Assembly (NCBI GenBank): GCA_037951105.1
Contig: JBAMJV010007766.1
Coordinates: forward strand, 21,954-85,953
From: Echinarachnius parma
Lineage: Eukaryota; Echinodermata; Echinoidea; Clypeasteroida; Echinarachniidae
Reading direction: 5' to 3'
Length of the DNA stretch: 64,000 nucleotides
Every line of letters begins with the position of its first letter. The first letter of the stretch is position 1. The notes below the pieces were generated by a model, which saw only the letters and a list, made by a program, of their open reading frames with translations, was not told the DNA's origin and made no database searches. Made by a program: the position numbers and the translations under genes. Positions 24,901 through 39,800 of this stretch are shown piece after piece.

Positions 24901-27900
24901 CTGGCTTGTATGTGTTTGTATACGAATATCCTGAAATTAGACTTGTGTATTACCATGATAAAATTGTAATAAAACTATAATCACGCAACTAGAGTCGGGG
25001 GAACTTGATATACATATAGCCAAGGGTTCAATCTTTGTATTCAGCCAAATTAGATTGTACTTACAAGGTGCATACATGTATGTTTATGCAATTAATATAG
25101 CCCTTGCTCGGAACCGAGAAATCTCGGTTCCCGTATATGAGTAGGCGCAACGGGGACCGAGAATTCTCGGTCCCCGTAGTGATCGGGTTAATACATGTTA
25201 ATTAAACTTGGAATGTGAGGATGCACCTAGAAGATGTACAAAATAATGATTTTCAAGCCAGCCCACAACAAGATATTTCACTATAAAGCTTGTTTTGCAT
25301 GTACTCCAGCGAAAAAAATACATGGGGGCGGTGGGCGAATTCGCCCCCGAAATGCCCAAAAGAGCCCCAGAAAAAAAAATTGGGGGGATTTTTGTTGGAT
25401 TTTCTGTTTGGATCGTGATCAAATGCTTATACTTCTACTTCTACTTGGGTACTCGACATGGTCCATCAGTCAGGACGTAGAGCTTAATAGTAGCCCCTGA
25501 AATTTGAAAAATAGCCCGGAAATTTGTAGCCCCCGAGATGATAAAAGTACCCCCGAAAGTTGGAAAAGTAGCCCCCGAAAAGGAGCCCCCGAAATAAAAA
25601 TGAACATTTACAAGCCCCTTTGGTGATTGATTTACACTTACAGCTTGTTTTTGTGGGGTACATTAAAACCCACATTCTCCATAGTCAGACTACTATATTT
25701 GGGACCATGCAGTCCTGAATGGGTTAATGTCTCCTTTTAAGTAGCACTTTGAAATGTGTTTATTAAACATTTACTTTAAAAAAAAAATGTAATAGAATTT
25801 GCAGGGGGCTCTTTCATGTGTTTGTTGAAGAGCTAAATGGCCCCAAGTCCACTGTTTTTTCTCAACTGAATCAATATCAATCCAGCTGATATACATTATA
25901 TGTTGTAGTAAAAAAAGAGTGTCCTTTTCCAATTTTTGTGAATCGGTCAATTATGTCCCAATCAGAATCGTAGAGGAAAGAGAAGGTCACCGCTGTCTCA
26001 AGTGTTGCATCAAAGGTCAATCGTCCAGGGGGCTGGGACTCAGCATTCCCTTTAACCCAGCGCTTCTCAACCTTTTTTAACCCGAGGCCCACTTTGGCTC
26101 CTACAAATTTGTTCGAGGCCCACTTTGGCTCCTACAAATTTTTTCGAGGCCCACCTTACAAAAACATATTTGGAAAAAATTACAAAAATTACAATAAAAC
26201 AGAAGAAAATAGAAAACTGTGTGGTATCTATATGTTAGTTGCAATGCCGAAAAATTGTCTACATACCTTCAATGGAACACTTGAGCTTGCTTGTGGAAAA
26301 TAAGAAGGTCAAATCGTGATAACATGTAACATGAAATAGCTAAATTTCAGCTGTGGTCATTAAAAATAAGACACATGTATCTTATTTTATTTTTGAATAT
26401 ATTTTTGTAAATTTCATTTTGGCCGACCACGCGGCCCATCTGAAAGAGGTCGCGGCCCACCTGTGGGCCGTGGACCACTGGTTGAGAAGCACTGCTTTAA
26501 CCCATTGAAGACTATTTGATTTGGTTATATAACATGCATTTTCCTGCCTTAATGTAAAATAAACATTCTCCAAGGCTGTCTGATGGATGACTGGTAATTC
26601 CCTTTTGAAAAGGATTTTTACTGTATCCTACATGAAAGGGTCTGGGAGGGGGGTGGGGGGTGGGGGGGGAGCATGTTTTATACTTTGTACATAGCCCACC
26701 CAGTTCCTGTAAATAATAATAATAGAGCACCATGTATCTATGTGCTCTATTTAGAGGCGTATTATTACCCTTGGTCCTCAGGTACAGTTCAAACCCGCAC
26801 AATTATCTTGTGCACCATCTCAACTCCCAGGGGAGCATACTTGTAGGCAATGGGTTAAATAGGGGACTGGTACATGCATGATGTCACGATTAGACCCCGC
26901 CGCCACGGTAACCCATTATATTCGGTCAACCGTCTTGGTCGGTTATCAATGCCAAATCAGTGAAAATCATGTTGGTTCTCGACTGAAAGGGTTGACCGAA
27001 TATTGGGTGAACGTGGGTGGCGTGGCTTTCTCGTGGCGTGATCACATATCAGTCAACTAGTGAACATGCAATCCCTAGTAAAGGTCTTTTGCCCCCTGTG
27101 TAAAAGGGCAGTGCCCTCCTTTCATGAATCACGTCAAGAGCGTACCGTTCTAATGCTGGGTAAACTAATGACTCAGAAATCAATGGCAGCTTTGTTCAGA
27201 GAAGAAAAGGTCAATTATTTCCATGCTGTTGCACCCCTCTAAACAAAAAGCAAAACGCGACATTCATTGTAGTTCAGGTCAATTTAACCCTCCTCTTTCT
27301 CAACCATCAATATAGTCTAGCTACTACATACAATTATATTAAACAGTTCTGTTCTCAGGACTCTGGCTCGGGTCTAGATAGAAAATGCCTGTTATAGCAG
27401 AATTTAACGGTCTTAAATGGGTGAAACAATTGAACATTAATTACTCTGTTATTATCATACGATGCCACTTTTAGGGGAATTCTTGCAGGAATCGTGAGGC
27501 GGCCGCAAGGGTGCCGTTGCTATCCTGCGGTCGCCGTTGCATTTTTCCTCGCCATACGACGTCAACAAAAACTATAACGCAGAGTTTAAACAAATATGCA
27601 TTGTACGATTTTTACGGGTCATAAACCCGTAGACACGTCATAGAGAGCATCGCACGGGCACAGCAATGGCACTGCACGGGCCCAACACGTTTTTAAAAAA
27701 ATTGTACGATTTTGCAACTGAATTTGGGGCCATTCAAATCGAACGATAGTCACAAGATGTCAAAGATATTGTAAGATTATCATAATGAGATTGTAAGCAT
27801 GGGAGCCGTGCGATTTACTTTTGCTTTGACTCCCAAAGTCATCGCACGTGCCCCGGCGAATATGTGACCGCTACACAAAGATACCGCAGATACCGTACGA

Positions 27901-30900
27901 TATCCTTACTCCCCAAAATCATAGAAAATCAGCCATAGGAAACAAGATCGTGCGGCACCTGGTGCATTTGTGGCCTATGCATAACTAAGCTTACATTCAT
28001 TGGAAATAAATATGGGGATTATTATTAAGCTTTTCATGAAAACCTATCTATCTAAAAGAACTGGACGAATTGGATTCTTTCAATTTCATTTGGAACTCAT
28101 TATAAAGTTAATTTCCATCTGGATGAACAGGGGGAATTGAAAAATTGATGGCTCTATTATCGCTTTCAAATTGTCTCATGAATATGAGAGGAGTTGGCAG
28201 TTAGGCCCATGCAAGATTGATGTGATAAGACTTTGGGTGTCCGTTCTGAATATTAGAGGAGTTGGCAGTTAGGCCCATGCAAGATTGATGTGATAAGACT
28301 TGGGGGTGCCCGTTCTGCTTCAACGAGGATCAATTGAATTTGTCTTCCCCCTCCCACATCCGTGCCCTACATGTATATATCATCGTTCGAGAAAGAGAAG
28401 GGTGCTATTAAAAAAAAGTCTCTTATTGTAATTTGAAGATAATCATGTTTAAAGTTAGAAAGCCACGTGTAGAAAACAAAACATGTACCTCTCTTTTGTA
28501 TTTCATGACTATTCCCCAAATAAGACATAATTATTATTTTTTGAAATTTGGTACCAGATAGAAAAGGCTCTGACCGACAAGATGGTATTGCATAACTCAA
28601 ATTAGCAAAACAAATGGATGTTACGCCCTTCTTACTCTCACCCGACGATACCTGCCCTAATGCGCAAACCAAACATTACAGGGGCAAACTCATGATTACA
28701 TGGATCAACCAAAGACTTGGATGAAAGCTTAGCGGGATTCTAACTAATTGACTGATATCTGATGAAATGTGATGTGACCCTTAACTCAGACACATAGGTC
28801 AACCACTTACCGGTATCTATCTAAAATTTAGATAAATGCCTAGGCCCTAGAGAGGTTCTTTTTTCCTAAACACATAGATAATGTTTATTTTGTATTATTA
28901 CTTTGAAAGGTGTTAAATGATTCATTTGAATATAATTGTTTTTTTTTCTTTCATGCCCTTGCTTACAAAGTCGTAAGAGGATCACTTACTTGGCAAACTA
29001 AAAGGCTAAAAAGCTTAGAGGGATTCTATTTCCAGCTCATTATTTTTCCCTGCTTGCAAAGACATTTGATATTTAATTTTCTTTTATGCCCCAACTCGCA
29101 CATTTTGATATGAATCAATTACTTATTTTTGTAATGAATGCTTGGAGCAAAATTAAGCAATAAATGGTGTTTTTCACCACAAGCAAGAACATTTGATGAT
29201 TGCATCAATAGTGCATCAAGGAGCAATTCAATAACAAAATTATTGAAATGAGAAAGAAAGAAGACCAGAGATAGAAAATAAGGAGGATGGGAGAAATATA
29301 TAGAGAAAGTTACAAATAGAGAGAGGATAATAGGGGTATAAAGAGAGAAACCTGACTTTAGGATAAAAGAAGATAAAGAAAGGCAAACGGGGATTGACGA
29401 AAAAGGTATATTTATACCAAGAAAAGGAATATAGATACAGGGAAAAGAATGAGAGGTTTATATTAAAGGGAGAGTAGATAAGGAGATAAGAGATCTGAAC
29501 AATTAATAGGAGAAAGGGGGAGAGGGATAGATAGAGAAATAAAGGAGAATATATAGAGATAGAGAGAGATATTTAGAGATTCCGTGGATGAGTTCACATC
29601 TTCCAAAGATATTGAAATAAGATAAAAACAAAACGATACAAAAAAAGAAAGATAGAAAGAGACTGCTTAGATGAGACATATAAGAAAAGAAAGAGAAAGA
29701 GAGAGAGTAATAGTCAAATGGATAGTAGAAATAAACAATACATGGTAAAAAGGATGATATTAATAGAGAATGGTGATAGAGAGAGGGAGAGGGAGAGAGG
29801 AAGATAGTTATTTTTTGAGATTCCATGGATGAGTTCACCTCTTCAAAAGATATTGACATATTCCATGATGGAAGGACTCTAGAAAGGAAGAAATAGAGAG
29901 GGGATAAGAGTTATACATTGTCCGTTTTTGCAAGAGAAGGGCGCTAATTAGTCACTAAGATAATTATGTTTGAAGTTAGAGAGCCTTGTAGAAAACCAAT
30001 ATATAAGCTCTCTTATATTTTTGATAAATATTTCTAAACTAAGAAATAACTAAATTATCTGCAAATGTGGCATCGCGTATAGAAGGCTCCGACCGACCAT
30101 ATTGTTCGCGGGATCCAAGTTAGCCACAAATCGACTTATAAAACACACTTCTCACTCTCATCCGACAGTATGTACTACATGGTTCACATAGTTCGTAGAT
30201 GCAGTGGGTTAAAGCACAATGCGTGAAGCAGTTGGATTGGTGTCGCGTTTCACACCACAGACACTCGTGTGTGAATTGTTAATGAAGTATCATCGGGCTA
30301 TTTTTGTTACACCAGACGTTCAGGTTTACGAGTGTATCAAAGAAAGCCAATAGTCGTGTTGAGTGGTAATTGGCCTACTCACACTGCACAGTTTCTCCCA
30401 CTGTTTCCCGTCCGACTCAAATGTGGCAAAACGGTCAGTATATCTAGCAACCAAATGGCCAGAGTCGAACAAGCAGACATCGGAAACTGAGCCGAATTAA
30501 AAGTATCCTGCTAGTCCATTCTAAACTTGGTCGGCATCATTTTGTTTCATGCTAGTACCTGTTATCACCTGACTTAGTAAAATACAGTGCATCAGCTGCC
30601 ATGTAACATTTTTGACTGTTACATGGCACTGTTAACCCACCAATTCAGATGATAAAACAGTTGTTAACTTTGCTGTCGGGAAAATCATGGAATGTTCCCC
30701 TCAGGATTTAAAATGCTATTTCGTGAAGAAAATAAGTCCCTCGACTACGTCTCAGGACTTATTTACTCTTCCCTCAATAGCATTCAAAATCCCTCGGAGT
30801 GGAACATTCCGTGCTTTTCCCTCCGCCACCAGATAATAACTGTATACTAGTACCTTCTGGATGTCAAAGGGATAGGAAACGGAAGGAGAAAGGGTGCAGT

Positions 30901-33900
30901 GGGACTAGGTCATAACTACATGTACCTCTAAATACTGTTAAAGTGATATTTGAGACTTCAATCATATACGAATATCATTGGAAGATTCTAGAGAATGATA
31001 TGTGGGATTTTCATCTATAGAAAAGGAATAATGTTTACCTAGTGAAATAAAGAGTAAATCGATATCTGATTTTATCCCGACTGTTCGCATGAAGTATCCG
31101 AATTTGAATACTATGGAGGATTTAGTCTCCTAATTCTGATATTCTTGACTATGGTCGAGAGTGTCTACAGACGCTTTAAAATTCAATCTTAAATATCTCC
31201 ATAATAAGAGAGACATTTTACAAATAAAAACCTATTTTATTTTTCTGTTACCATAAGCCAACCAATGAGGTTCAAGAGAAGTGTGAAAGGCTCCAAGTGA
31301 TTTTGGTTGAATTTTCGCAAAGTTCATGGATCGCTTTAAGTGGGAATGTGGAGTATTATTGGTTTTCTTCCCACAGAGGACAGTGCCCATGAAAATCTCA
31401 GGTTGGGGGGTATACAGGTAATGCATGCTGCTGATAAATCTACTCTCTCCTAATGGGTTAAATAAGTGTGCCACCTGCCAACTGTACAGGAGCTTATTAG
31501 CCTCCCCTGAAGAACAGAACAATTATGTGTGAAGTGGTAATGGGGTATTAATGGTCACCTTCACACCAAGACTCTTAAAGGGATCTAGTAACATTCTCCA
31601 AATCCACAAAGCTTCATTAGAAAATCGAGTGGTTCTCTCATACCTCGTTGTATTTGTATTTCCGTTAGACGCACGCATGGAACAGGTTTTGGTATTTCAA
31701 ATTTCCCTTTGGTTAGAAATATATTAACGTGTGATTGAAGAATTGCAATTTAGTATGAAAAGGTCTTAATTGATTCAACAAACTGACAAACAAATTGTCT
31801 TTTAAGGATGGGGTTAAAAGATGTATCGTTATTTGCTATTGAATTTAAATTTATGCGGAGGACGGGTTACACTAGAGTACCCTCTGGGGAGAGTTTGGGG
31901 TCGATGCAAGACGCTTTGATGAATGGGCGGTCACGTTCGTGATCACTCATTCCAATGTGCAAGTTTCTCTCAATTTCGATTGAGACATGTGAAGTGTAAC
32001 ACCCCAAGTTCTAGTTTGGTTAGAGTTGTACTCGGCATCATTTTTTAACCCATTCGGGAGTGGTCCTGAAAATAAAATACCTAATTCAATGCTAGAAATG
32101 AACCTTTTTGCCTTGTGGCCCAGTCCGGCAAGTAAAAACAAGATTTGTCAACTTCAAGTGGCAGAAACCTAAATCTGGTGGCCCCAAACAAATAAAAACA
32201 TAACAAATTCTGTTACATTTGCTTGCACAAACCGGGCCAGTAGAGTTAAGGATCAATGAAATTTGGTGGCCCAAAGCTAATTTTTAGTGGCCCTGGGCCA
32301 GCGGGCCTATGCTAATTTTGAGCACTACCTAATCAAAATGTGCAAAAGTGTAATCTCCCAATTTCTAGTTTGGTTAGAGTTGTGCTAGGCATCTTGTTAT
32401 CCCATTCTGGACTGGTCCTGAAAACTCAGATTTGGAGTTGGATAATATTGGGCAGATATCTTTACCCTATTTCAGTCAGAGAACAACATTGAAATATTAA
32501 TTAGTTATGCATCTAGTGCATCTTTTTGCATTAAAATTTGTACGGACACAAAATAATCTACATTCGGGGCTGGGCTGTAAAATAGGCAGAGAGGAGTCAA
32601 ATTATCAACATCAGACCGTCTTGGGTAGGGTAATATTGGGAACAATTTAGATGCCTTCACCAGTTCTAGACAGAGGAAGAAAAAAAGAAATTTATATGAA
32701 TGAGTAATGCATCCAATGCTTCTCTTTGCATTGACATTTGTACAAGTATATGTTAAGTGCACATGATGGAGTCACATGATACAGTAGACATGTGATCAAT
32801 TACAGTGCGGGGTCCCATTCATGATCACACGTCATACATCACCCACGTGCCATTTCTGCTTTTTGAATTGGGTCAAACAATGGTCGGATCACAAATTATT
32901 TTCCACATGAATATTCTGGAATATTCCAGCGTGCTTGCGCACCGATATTCACACTTGTGTGAACGGGAAACACGGGAAGCAAGAGAATGTGGGAGTTATA
33001 GGGGCCCTGTTTGAGTTTATATGTGGTTCCTTAATAGCACTGTGTGCGCCTAACAAGTGACTGGCTGGAATGCTCCCTAGGGAGTGGAAAATGTGCACTT
33101 TGAGTGCAGGATTGATTGAAGTGTGTATCTGTTGACCGGGGTAATAATAATAGCGCTTAAAGGCTCATTGTATTTTGAGCTCTTTATATATATATGTAAT
33201 ATTATTACAATTACTCTGAAATACAGACACTTGTGAATTTGACTGTAGACATGTGTAGCTCAGTGACTTTTAATAGGTTTTGTGATGGTTTCTTCCCATT
33301 GTGTTGTTCAAATATTGGAGACATTTAGTTTTGGGCCAGTTATTACAAATGTTATGAATATAATACATTTTAAGGATAACAAAATTTCATCTTTATGAAC
33401 AACAAAATAATTCTTCTTTATTACCAATATTATGAATGAAAATAATAAATTTATCTCAATATTATATATTTATTTTTGATTACCAGAATTAATTATATTA
33501 ATGCTTTACATTTTAAAGATTGAATTAATCTCATCCTTAATTGTACATTATTTAAAAGTGTACTACAAAATTCAAAAGTTCATGGAAAGCTATGCCAAGT
33601 CATTAGATGTTGGTTGTTGAGGGGGGTTCATGAAAAACTGTGTCAACGTAAACCATGTTTGAGAGTTTTTGGGAGCCTGGGAGGGCCCCCAAAATAGACC
33701 CGTTATTACCAATACGAATGCTGTAAATTCATCATACCCCTTTTTGCAAATTGCTAAATTTAGGAATAAGAAAGATCATAGTAAACTTATATGTCAAACG
33801 ATGGTTGAGATGTTGTTTGGAGGGCCTCTAAACAATCAGGTTTCTCTGAGACCAACATCAACATCCACCGCATTCTCAATACTACTAAAAAATTTGTTGC

Positions 33901-36795
33901 TTGAGAAAGAGAAGGGCCTTAAGTCACTTTTTGTAATTCAGAGTTAATCACGTTCGAAGTTTGGAAGCCCTGTAGAAACCGAATGTAGCATAATTGATGT
34001 TTTATGAATATTTCAACAACTAGAAATAATCATTATCTGATATTTGGCATCATCATAGACGAAGCTCTGATCTACCAGATGATATTCGTAACTCAATTTA
34101 GCACAAAACTGACTTAACGCCCTTATCACTCTTACCCGACGATTTGTCCCTACCCGATTCAAATGTTAAAGGCCTCCTGTTAATTCGACTGTTTACCTGT
34201 TTCTCAGTGAGCCATTCGATCACCGCGTCACTTTCAATTTTCTCCACCATTAAGTTCTGCTGCTCCTGAAGATGCTGCTGTCCTCATTCGTCCTACTTTG
34301 TATGCACAATCTCTCCTTTCTTCCCTATTCGTCAATGATTTGTAGTTTATATCAACTGAACTTTACTCTATGTACTTGGGCTTACCTTTTATATATGTTT
34401 TTTTTGTCTTTCATTTATAACCTTGTCATGTCGAGTTTTATCTCGCCTCCTTTTGATCTATTGCATGTATCACATAGAAAACTCTTATTTGTTTTAACAT
34501 GTTCGTACCCACTCTCATACTTGATTTCTATAATGCTTTATAAACCTAAGGCTAAATTTCTGATATTTATCTTTCTTTTCTGTCCCTGTTTGATTGATCT
34601 TATTTCTCTTTTTTTAAATTAAATTCTTCTTCCCACTTTTTTCTTTCATCTATTAAATCTTCTTATAGATACTTTATTTCCAATTTTTCTATTTTTCATG
34701 GTTCTCTTCGAATTACTCCATTTTCTTTTCCCTTGCAATTTAAACTCTCATAGTTCTCTTCTTCATAGCTCATTGACATCTTTCTTTATATTATATGTTC
34801 CTTATTTTGTCCTACTCCTTTTCCAAATGGGTTTATGCTTTATAGTTCTCCATTCAGCCTTCATATATTCCTGTCATATATTAGTCTCCGCCTTTCCCCT
34901 TCATATTTCTTCTTATCCTCTCTCTCTCGCCTCATTCCTCTCTTCTTCAATTGAATATCATCTCTCATGAATACTTCTTTTCTTTATTGTTCTCTTCTTC
35001 TAAAACTCCTTCTTGTTATATTCTCTTATCCCAGTTCTTCATCCCTCATTAATATCTTTCTTTTCACTCCCCAACCATTCATTGTTTCTTCTATTTCTTC
35101 CTCTAATCCTTTCTCGTTCCTAATCCTACCCCTCTCTATCGCCTCCGTCCCCTTCTTCCCAAATTTCAAATCATCTCTTCGATTCAATTCCGTCCTTAAT
35201 TGCTTTGTAAGCCTACACCAGTCAGCAGTCGCCTTCAATTTGAAGTTCCACTTTCTCTTCTCGCCTTATATATCCCCGAAGCAAGATAAAATAAGAAAGG
35301 AAATAAAACAATTCAGGTTTCCGTGCCGTGAAATCTCCTTGCCACCCAAGTGATTAAAAGCGATCGCTTTAATAGTGATATGAGTGAGAGTGTGGAGATA
35401 TTACAGCAGCAAACGTGACAATGAATATGACCTTTCTTGTGGGTTTCTTGTTTTGGGGGGATCGTCTTGTAGTGTGTGGGTGAAAATGAAAGGGATGGAC
35501 AGAGGTGATGCAGTGATTGCTCTCCAACCTGTAATTTTCTTTCTTTAGATTAACCAATTCAGAACTGATTGATTTTGCTTCAACATGTATTCTCCATAGA
35601 CCCAAGCCCGATTTTTTTCGGGACCAGTCCTGAACGGGTCAATACATGTACATGTTTTTGATGAAGCCATACTGTAATTAGAGACCTACTCATTCCAGTG
35701 TCTTGTTGGAAAAGTAGAATTAATATTTGATTAATACATGATGTGCATGCATAAAAGCCATTTATGATTGGAGAGTTACATTAATACTTCAAGTATCTTG
35801 ATTTGAAATGGGATTATAATCTTCAGATTAACACATGCTGTCTGAAGCTAGAGAATTTAGAGGCTGAGTCATTATAGCTAGAATGTTGCTTTGAAACCAG
35901 GTACCTTGGTTAGAAGAATGATAAATATTCTTCAGATTAAAACATGCTGTACATATGAGGCCTTCATATTTAGATCGTTATTCCTACTAGAAGGTACCTT
36001 GGTTGGAAAACATATATTATATTCATCGGATTAAGACATGCTTTTATGAAGCTATTAATAATTAGAGATTTAATCCTTTTAGTAACTAACAAATATAAAA
36101 TATTATTACATTTATACCAGTGTATGCAATTGTGTGCACATGTTACAGGCTATGGCTGCCAGAATGAAATGCGAGCATGGGAGTAAAAAGTGCACTACAT
36201 GTGCTATAATATCAAGTTGCAGTTATCTGATGATCAGGGAGTGTATTCTGAAAACGATTTTAATTACAAATTTATTGTATAGATCTACGTCATATCTACA
36301 GTACGTCACTAAAATATTACACTGTACTTAAGGAATAGCGATTTGCTAAAAAATATTTAAATGACGTAGATATGACGTAGATAAAATAAATTTTAACTTC
36401 AGAATATACCCTAGGATAGTAATGATTCATATATGAGGCAGAAATCAAAATGTAAAAGATTATGCTTTGAATAAGATAAGAGTTAAAACTGGCAAGGTGT
36501 AATTGAATTCAAACATGATAAAGGAAACTGACCGGAAAAATAGAAAGAATAAATAATGGAAGGTATAATCAATAGAGAAATAATGAGCCAAGATGATTTG
36601 ACTTTCTGAAAAATTAGAAAATTTGACCTTTGGATCTTTGGATTACTGGATGGGTGCTGTACTGACTGACCTGTCCAAGCCCTGGTCAGTAGTCTCCCTA
36701 ATTGTCAATTTACAATGTCGTAGGTTGAGAAATGTTGCATCACATAGAGGAGGCTCTGACCTACAAGATAATATGTGTTACACAGTTTAGCCCAC

Positions 36796-36826
<31 letters not shown>

Positions 36827-39800
36827 AAAAAAAAAAAAAATACCTAGAGCCCTTCTCACTCTCGCTCGTTGGTGTGGCAGTCATTCTCCAGCAAAGAAAG
36901 ATGAAGATGGATAGGTTGTAAACCATCTTAACTAACTTGCAGATACATGTGCTCAGTATGACTCACGTAGTAGCTGGTAACCAAAATTGAATCTGTGATG
37001 TCAGGGAAAATCACATCAAATTAGTGTTTTCCAAGTAAAGGTGTAGTTCTACAGACCTTTGGTTATAAAGCCATTGCGTTGTACATGTATATATATACGA
37101 AATTTGTCTATTGAGAATGGTAGAATCAATGTTAGGAAATCACAATTTTGTTTGTCTGACGTTTTTTGGTTCATGAGGTATGTCGTGTTGGGGATCTATC
37201 GAAGATGTGGGTCATACTTAATCTATATATAACAAAATCATCCTGAAAGGATTTAATAAATAAAACGATTCATGGAAAGTTTGTTTGAATAAATGAATGT
37301 GCGTAGCGCCCAACCACGCATAATTTCATGAACAGTCGTTGATTGTAACACGCAAAAGTACTTGAATTCCCAATTACATTGTTTGAAGAAATTAATTTCA
37401 CAACACTTCACAAGAGCATGCCTTTGCATTGCTCATCAATGCAGCTTTAGGCAACAGTACTCCTAACCCATTAAAGACTGAATATATATCAAATGTTTCT
37501 TTTGCTTTGACCTGCATGCATGGATACATGAAAATGTACGTCTCGATTGCAAAAAACTAAGATTGAAATGTATTTGATGGGTTAACGATGGATGGGCACT
37601 TCACCCAATTCCCCCCGGCTATGAGACAATAATTAACAAAAGTCGCTATGCATGATGCAGTGCGGATGATTATGATCTGGCACCATAGCAGGTGATGAAA
37701 TGAAGATGTGGGGTGGGGGAAGGATGTACCATTGGCATAACTAAAGGGGGTGTTAAGTTGGGTGGGGGGGCAGGGGCGGATAAAGGGGCGATTATACCAC
37801 GCACTGCCCAACCCCAATTTTAGTGGGAAAAGGAAATATGTAAGTACATTTTAAACTATTTCCATTTTTCCCGTCTAGGTTGCCCTATCATTTGGAATCT
37901 CTCACCGGACCCACACCCCATTACTTTCCCCCCTCTGACCCCCTTTTCATACCTTTTTCTGTCTCCCTTTTGCCAATGGCTTTGTCCCTTCTTTATTTAC
38001 ATCTTCTTTGCCAATGAATGGCATGATGGGTCTAGGGCAAACTTCCTGTCCTCAGGGCAAAGTTTGATGATCTTATGAACTTCTCTTTCAATTAATCCAT
38101 GGACTGCAGGAGCCAGGTGGGTTGTGTACAAAGTCTATGGAGATTTCAGCATCTCGAAAGGGAACGGGTTAATGTATTAAACTCTCAGATGGAAGAGCAT
38201 GTGATCATTTTATAGCTTCGATTAGATATTGATTGTATTTGTTACACCCTTCTTTCTTGCAGGGCTCATAATTATTGTGTGAAATAATCTAACACATTTG
38301 ATAAGTGAGCCTGAGATGCCTTGAACTGGGGGTCTAGTGAGAAAGGAATTTATTCTGAATTTCATTCTAATTGGTTTAAATGAAAGAATGTATGCGGTTG
38401 ATCAGAAATTTTTTTCTCTTGAATATGAGCAAATACATAAAGGACATGTAACAAATGTTACATACAAATGAATATGGTTTTTAATTGATGAAAGTATGAA
38501 ACATTATATCAGTCTTTTCTCTTGTCACAATCATTTGCAGCTCCATAGAATGTATGCACATTCAAAAGTTGCAACTGGATAAAATTACAGGGCTGTCAAC
38601 CCTCCTGCATTTGGCGGGAGTCTCACGCCACCACGCTCGTTCTCCCGCCGTCCCACCAATCTCCCGGTTTATGAAAAAAAACCTCCCTCCAAACGTGTAA
38701 AATGAATATCTCCTGCACCAAAATAAAAATGAACTATCAAACTCGTTTGTTTCCATTGTGGTCCGACGGGTCCTGGTCTCGGCTTTCAAAATTTTCTACA
38801 GACACCCCCCCCCCCCCCCCCCCCCTTACACGATTCTCTAACAATGGTGTCGGTTTCGGCCTCAAAATTTGAAGGTGCTCGGTCTCGGCTTCGAACATTT
38901 CTATGGACACCCCCCCCCCCCCCCCAACACTGAGCGACTTTTGGAGGGCAGGTGGAAGAAAGAAAACAAATCTCCCTCTAAGCAGTTCCCCAAAGTTGAC
39001 AGCCCTGAAATTATTGTTTTAAATTATGATGATGATGAAGATGACAGGCCTGTAGCCAGGCTGAGACTGAGAACATCATTGTTGTGAGTTGTGTAAGCTG
39101 TTGAGGGGGGGGGGGGGGGGGGGGGGGGCTTGGTTTAGATGGCCAAGACCAGATTAAAAAAGTGGATCTGGATGACGAATATGACAACAATGACGATAAT
39201 TATGAGACTCCGGCGCATACAGAACATAGCCGCAAGGTTCGTCACTAGATCTCGCAAACATGAGCACATCAAACCCATCCTCTATCATCTGCACTGGCTT
39301 CCAATTCACCTCCGTATCCAGTTCAAGATCTGCTTCTAGTGTACAAATCCCTCAATGGCACATCTCCTCACTACATCTCGGATCTCATCAAGGAATATAC
39401 CCCAACCCGTACTCTTCGCTCAAATAACCAGAACCTTCTCCAGATATCTAGGACCAACACAAGATTCTATGGGGAACGTGCCTTCGGCATCATAGCTGCA
39501 CGACTATGGAACTCTATCCCTCTCCACATACGCAATGCCTCATCCGTCGACAATTTCAAATGTACTCTCAAAACATTTATGCTCTCCCCCTAAATGCCTA
39601 ATATTGTTCCTTATTAAGTATATTTTGTAGCGTTTGTTGTTTAAGTGCTTATTTGTTTAGTTTAATTACTTAGGTTTGATATTATACAAAGGTAAATGTG
39701 TTGAATAATTTGTGAATTAATTGTGAAGCGCATATAGATGTGTTCATATTTTGTGCTATATAAATATTTTATTATTATTATTATTATTATTATTATAATA

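Noticed and set aside
34272..35353. Three consecutive hydrophobic frames of 90-128 residues
   Set aside because: Composition artefact of a pyrimidine-rich tract; Ser/Leu/Phe-rich without helix spacing or family motifs.
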